From contig JAIRLH010000084.1 of NCBI GenBank assembly GCA_031259485.1, positions 1 through 10,189 of the forward strand: a stretch of 10,189 nucleotides of DNA, given 5' to 3'. The notes beneath the pieces were generated by a model, which was given only the letters and a program-made list of their open reading frames with translations, made no database searches and was not told the DNA's origin. Of this stretch, positions 7,099 through 10,189 are shown piece by piece; the first letter of the stretch is position 1; each line of letters begins with the position of its first letter. The position numbers were made by a program, and so were the translations under genes. The DNA is from Elusimicrobiota bacterium. Lineage in GTDB: Bacteria; Elusimicrobiota; Elusimicrobia; Elusimicrobiales; Elusimicrobiaceae.

Positions 7099-7977
7099 TT
7101 AATTTTCCGCTTTGATTTTGCTGCCGTCTTTCAGGCCGAAGACGATTTTAGCGACTTCAGTTCCATTCGCGGGGCCCTGAAGGATTTCCTGATAACGCTC
7201 CGAGCGAAGGCCTGATTTAAACACCGTTTTAACAACTCTATCTCCGTCTGTTACAAACAAATAATTCTCGCCGGTTTTGGTATCCATACCCACGCTGGCA
7301 AGACTTACGGAGGGGACATTTTTACTCTCGTCCAAAACCAGTTTAACTTTGGCAAACATTCCCGATTTTATGGCCCCATCCTTATTGGCGGCCTGCAGCT
7401 CCGCGCTGACAACGCGCGCCTGCGTATCCACCACGGGGCTGAGTTTATAGATGACGGCTTCAAACTGCCTGTCGCCGTAGGCTTCAAGCGTGAAAGTGGC
7501 CTTCTGGCCGTTGCGGATTTTGCCTATATACCTTTCGGGTATATCTATCAGAATGCGCACATTTTCCTGGTTGACAACCAATGCCACCGCCGTGGATTTG
7601 GTGACATTCGCGCCCGGGTCAAGGTAAGTGCGGCCTATAACGCCCGCAAGGGTGGAAGGCACCACCACGGGCTCATATACCGCGCCGACCTCGTCGCGCT
7701 CTATCAGTGAGATAGTCTGTCCGCGTTTTACGGCATTTCCCTCATCAAGCACGTTTTTTAAAAGTTTGCCGTCAACGCGCGGGTAGATTACGGCTTCCTC
7801 CCACGCTTTGACGCTGCCCGTAAGCAGCAAATCCTGGCTGACGTCGCGCGGCTGTACAATTTCAGTATGTACGGTAAAGCGGTCTGGCTCTATGCTTTTG
7901 AGAGAACTTTCCTCCTTTTTGCCGCCGCATGCGGATAAAATAAGAAGAACAGGTAATATCAGGACTATTTTTTTCAT
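7099..7977 (-). CDS. Periplasmic adaptor (membrane fusion protein) lipoprotein lacking the alpha-hairpin
   Basis: A 292-residue adaptor that should bridge the RND pump and the outer-membrane channel. It opens with a lipoprotein signal peptide ending in the lipobox LSAC (14-17), so it is anchored by acylated C17. Residues about 52-93 and 100-136 are the two halves of a lipoyl (biotinyl-like) domain, with GKLLKNVLDEGNAVKRGQ and AGVIGRTYLDPGANVTKS as the matching turns. They are joined by only about six residues (RDEVGA) where typical adaptors insert a long helical hairpin. A beta-barrel domain (about 138-215) and a membrane-proximal domain (about 220-288) follow. Canonical adaptors such as AcrA and MexA have 380-400 residues. 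Borrelia BesA is a known hairpin-less precedent. Its ATG overlaps the channel-gene stop as ATGA. Confidence 0.92.
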   Translation of the reverse strand: MKKIVLILPVLLILSACGGKKEESSLKSIEPDRFTVHTEIVQPRDVSQDLLLTGSVKAWEEAVIYPRVDGKLLKNVLDEGNAVKRGQTISLIERDEVGAVYEPVVVPSTLAGVIGRTYLDPGANVTKSTAVALVVNQENVRILIDIPERYIGKIRNGQKATFTLEAYGDRQFEAVIYKLSPVVDTQARVVSAELQAANKDGAIKSGMFAKVKLVLDESKNVPSVSLASVGMDTKTGENYLFVTDGDRVVKTVFKSGLRSERYQEILQGPANGTEVAKIVFGLKDGSKIKAEN

Positions 7978-9386
7978 TTTACAATAACCTCTTTGCCTAC
8001 TGCATAATTTAAATTTGAAAGCGCCGTAAAGGCGTCATGCACGGCCTGCACAAACTGCAACTCGGCATTATACAGGAGCAGGGCGGAATCGTCCAAATCC
8101 AAGCGGGAGGCAAGGCCGTTGCGGTAGCGCAGCGTGGTGCGCTCAAGATTAGTACGCGCCTGCTCTATAGTGCCTTTGGTGGCTGATATTCTTTGCTTTG
8201 CCTCGTTAAGATTGAGCCACGCCTGTTTAACTTCCACCTTAATACCGCGCTCGGTATCCTGCTCAAGCAGCAAAGCCTGATCGTAGGCCAGTTCGCGCTG
8301 TTTTATAATTGAATCAACTCTGAATCCCTCAAACAACGGTATGCTGATGCGCAGGCCCGCGTTGGCGCCGTAGGAAGAATTACTTTCGCTCATCGGCATT
8401 AATACCGAATCCGACGCGCCGCTGTAAGTGCCGTTTACAAAGGCGCTGATTTCGCCGTAATTATCGGCTCGGGCGATTTTTATATTTTGCTCCGCTATTT
8501 TGGTATTGAGCCGCGCCACGGCCAAATCCGGCCTGTACTCCCGCGCGATTTTATAAAGTTCCTCCAGCGGGGGAAAATTTATCTGCATTATATCCTCCAG
8601 CTGCCAGTAGAGATCAATCGGATCCTGAGGGTCTTTATTAAGCACGCGGCGCAGCGTGAGCAGGCCGATTTCATAAGCGTTTTTGGCCTGTATTAAGGGC
8701 GGCTCGCTGTTTGATATTTTGACTTTCTGGTTAAGTATGTCCAAATCGCTGGCAAGGCCCTGTTTGTATTTAAGATTGATTTCCTTAAGATGGTTTTGCG
8801 CGATGTTAAGGTTTTCCTGCTGCACCTGTATCAGCGCGTGCGAAATGACGATACGGAAACACAAAACAGTCACGGTATCTTTTATTTTATTCTGCGCTTC
8901 CAACAGCCGCAAATAGCCGCTTTGGGAAAAGTAATCCCCCATTTTTATACCGGCTGACACCGCGCCGCCTTTCCATAATAAAAGCGCTGCTTCCGCCTGA
9001 GCGGAGGTGGAGTTGCGCAAGACCGTTTTAACCTTACCGCCCAGCGCGGGGATTATTGTCTCCTGCTGTTCCAAAGCGCGGGTATAGCTGCCGCTCAGCG
9101 TAATGCGCGGATAAACATAAGACCAGTACTGCCTTACCTGCTGGTCGTAAATTTCCGCATTCTTTTCGGCGGTCTTTATGGCGGTATTGTTTTGCAAAGC
9201 GGCGTTAATGGCCTGATTTATGGTTATTGTTCCGGGTTTGGCCGCGTCGTTAAGCGTGAACAAATCAATACCGCCTTTTGGTTTTGCCGCTGTTTTTGCG
9301 GCGGCCGGGCCGGCCGCGCATAACGACACTGCGGCAAGGTTGAAAAACAGGCTTAAAGCCGCGGTAAAACTTACTATCTTCTTCAT
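7974..9386 (-). CDS. TolC-family outer-membrane efflux channel
   Basis: A 470-residue outer-membrane factor, the exit duct of the tripartite pump. A signal peptide is visible (MKKIV, hydrophobic core about 7-22, small residues to about 30); C23 does not sit in a good lipobox, so it is probably not lipidated. After a short proline/alanine linker come the two structural repeats of the TolC fold. Each ends in nearly the same turn, KYKQGLASDLDILN (206-219) and RYRNGLASRLDLDD (420-433), and each has long helices rich in Q, N and A. Segments such as YPRITLSGSYTRA (92-104) and NAGLRISIPLFEG (342-354) would be the membrane beta-strands. GGGGAG just upstream serves as the ribosome-binding site, and the ATG overlaps the tetR stop by four bases (ATGA). 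Confidence 0.94.
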   Translation of the reverse strand: MKKIVSFTAALSLFFNLAAVSLCAAGPAAAKTAAKPKGGIDLFTLNDAAKPGTITINQAINAALQNNTAIKTAEKNAEIYDQQVRQYWSYVYPRITLSGSYTRALEQQETIIPALGGKVKTVLRNSTSAQAEAALLLWKGGAVSAGIKMGDYFSQSGYLRLLEAQNKIKDTVTVLCFRIVISHALIQVQQENLNIAQNHLKEINLKYKQGLASDLDILNQKVKISNSEPPLIQAKNAYEIGLLTLRRVLNKDPQDPIDLYWQLEDIMQINFPPLEELYKIAREYRPDLAVARLNTKIAEQNIKIARADNYGEISAFVNGTYSGASDSVLMPMSESNSSYGANAGLRISIPLFEGFRVDSIIKQRELAYDQALLLEQDTERGIKVEVKQAWLNLNEAKQRISATKGTIEQARTNLERTTLRYRNGLASRLDLDDSALLLYNAELQFVQAVHDAFTALSNLNYAVGKEVIVK

Positions 9387-9991
9387 TTATTGTCTCCCCT
9401 ATAATCTATGGCTTTTAAAATTGCTTTTGTAATTTGCGCGGGATAGGCGCGCGTAAATTTAACGCGCTCGTGATGCGCGTTGAGCACCATGTGCATAAGA
9501 TTGGCAAAAATCATGTGCCTGGCGATTTCTATCATCTCCAGAGCGATTGAGCCCGCTTTAACCTGCGCGGCAAGCGCGTTTTGCAGATACTCGTAGTGGC
9601 CTCTGTTCTGGCAGCGCAGCCGTGCTTCTATATTCTTATTGGCGGAGGCATAGCTGTGCAGATGCATCATGAAAGGCACTATTTTTTTGTTTTGCGGATT
9701 CTCAAAATAGAGAATAAAAAGCTTTTCCAGAAATTTGTCAAACCGCGGGTTTTGCTTTGCTATATCCGCAAGCGCGGCGTTTTGCCGGAGTTCAAAATTT
9801 TTTGCTATTTCGCAGCACAGCGCGTCTTTATCTTTAAAATAGTAATATATCACTGGTTTGGTGACGCCGCACGCTTGTGCGATTTCGCGCATGGAAATAT
9901 CTTTCATTCCGCGCTGTGCGAACAAATCAAAAGCCGTCGCGAGTATTTTTTCTTTGGTATTATGCTCAGCCGTGTCTGCGTTTTTCGCCAT
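9383..9991 (-). CDS. TetR-family transcriptional repressor of the efflux operon
   Basis: A 202-residue TetR/AcrR regulator. The N-terminal DNA-binding domain is clear: KEKILATAFDLFAQRGMKDI (13-32) then the helix-turn-helix MREIAQACGVTKPVIYYYFK (34-53). The remaining all-helical C-terminal part would be the ligand-binding and dimerisation domain, with no recognisable effector signature. I start it at the ATG at 9991. The frame stays open to an ATG at 10060, but that start lies upstream of the predicted -35 and -10 and would add 23 residues not typical of the family. It is the first gene of the pump operon and overlaps the channel gene by ATGA. With an operator over its start site, it most likely represses itself and the pump until an exported compound binds. 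Confidence 0.92.
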   Translation of the reverse strand: MAKNADTAEHNTKEKILATAFDLFAQRGMKDISMREIAQACGVTKPVIYYYFKDKDALCCEIAKNFELRQNAALADIAKQNPRFDKFLEKLFILYFENPQNKKIVPFMMHLHSYASANKNIEARLRCQNRGHYEYLQNALAAQVKAGSIALEMIEIARHMIFANLMHMVLNAHHERVKFTRAYPAQITKAILKAIDYRGDNK

Positions 9992-9996
9992 ATATC

Positions 9997-10012
9997 TACC
10001 TACCGGTAAGTA
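9997..10012. promoter_or_regulatory. Candidate TetR operator
   Basis: TACCTACCGGTAAGTA is a 16-base palindrome, symmetrical about TACC|GGTA, with one mismatched pair. It lies 6 bases upstream of the tetR ATG and just downstream of the -10, spanning the predicted transcription start (about 10007). Binding there would block transcription. TACCGGTA-type cores are common among TetR/AcrR operators. Confidence 0.65.
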
Positions 10013-10013
10013 T

Positions 10014-10042
10014 ATTATAGCAAATGAATGTAAAGAAGGCAA
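10014..10042 (-). promoter_or_regulatory. Promoter of the tetR-efflux operon
   Basis: The minus strand shows -35 TTGCCT (10042-10037, four of six consensus bases), a 17-base spacer and a perfect TATAAT (10019-10014) preceded by TGC, an extended -10. The start site would fall about 16 bases before the tetR ATG, giving a very short leader. Confidence 0.7.
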
Positions 10043-10128
10043 GATATTGTTAAACATCATAACATATGAGACTTTTTGTACCGACTGAAAAAACTATTCT
10101 ACCTCAAAGGGTTATAGAAAAGATAAAA

Positions 10129-10180
10129 ACTCTTTTAAAAGGGTTGTATAGGGTATTTAAAAACATTGCGAATAAATACC
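10129..10180. repeat. Two inverted repeats in AT-rich upstream DNA
   Basis: ACTCTTTTAAAAGGGT (10129-10144) is a 16-base palindrome with one mismatched pair. GGTATTTA (10152-10159) is inverted as TAAATACC (10173-10180) around a 13-base loop. Neither is followed by a T-run, so they are not clear terminators. They may be operator sites for a gene beyond the right edge, or chance symmetry in AT-rich DNA. Confidence 0.35.
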
Positions 10181-10189
10181 GTCAAAATA

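Noticed and set aside
9992..10060. Upstream ATG at 10060 as the tetR start
   Set aside because: The extra 23 codons cover the operator, the -10, the -35 and beyond, so the start would precede its own promoter; the family also begins near the ATG at 9991.

Overview
The window reads as the chromosome of a Gram-negative, probably strictly anaerobic, amino-acid-fermenting bacterium. The Gram-negative cell plan follows from a complete tripartite efflux pump with a TolC-type outer-membrane channel and a lipoprotein adaptor. Anaerobic fermentation follows from a coenzyme-B12-dependent glutamate mutase locus. No ribosomal or tRNA marker is present, so I cannot name the phylum.

Positions 1-2832 (minus strand) hold a glutamate mutase operon in the order glmS (B12-binding sigma subunit), glmL (ASKHA-type ATPase/reactivase), glmE (catalytic epsilon subunit, cut by the window's left edge after 340 codons). 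Together these convert L-glutamate to (2S,3S)-3-methylaspartate, the first step of the methylaspartate route of glutamate fermentation. The genes are packed within 2-12 bases of each other. A sigma70-like promoter (TTGACA, 18 bp, TATCAT) lies about 100 bases upstream of glmS, and the leader contains a hairpin.

Positions 2833-3191 are a long divergent intergenic region. Besides the glm promoter it holds a compact block of hairpins (about 2992-3111), including a 37-base near-perfect palindrome, that looks like a structured RNA or the stranded end of an IS200/IS605-type element. It also holds an 18-base inverted repeat over the probable -10 of the next gene. Positions 3192-3866 (plus strand) encode a Crp/Fnr-family regulator, divergent from the glm operon and a natural candidate to control it.

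Positions 3924-9991 (minus strand) form an efflux operon transcribed tetR, outer-membrane factor, adaptor, RND pump. Two of its junctions are 4-base ATGA overlaps and the third is a 4-base gap. The promoter (TTGCCT, 17 bp, extended -10 TGC-TATAAT) overlaps a TACCGGTA-centred operator at its start site, which suggests self-repression by the TetR protein. The adaptor is unusually short because it lacks the alpha-helical hairpin that normally sits inside the lipoyl domain, as in the BesA adaptor of Borrelia. Positions 9992-10189 are AT-rich upstream DNA with two further inverted repeats.
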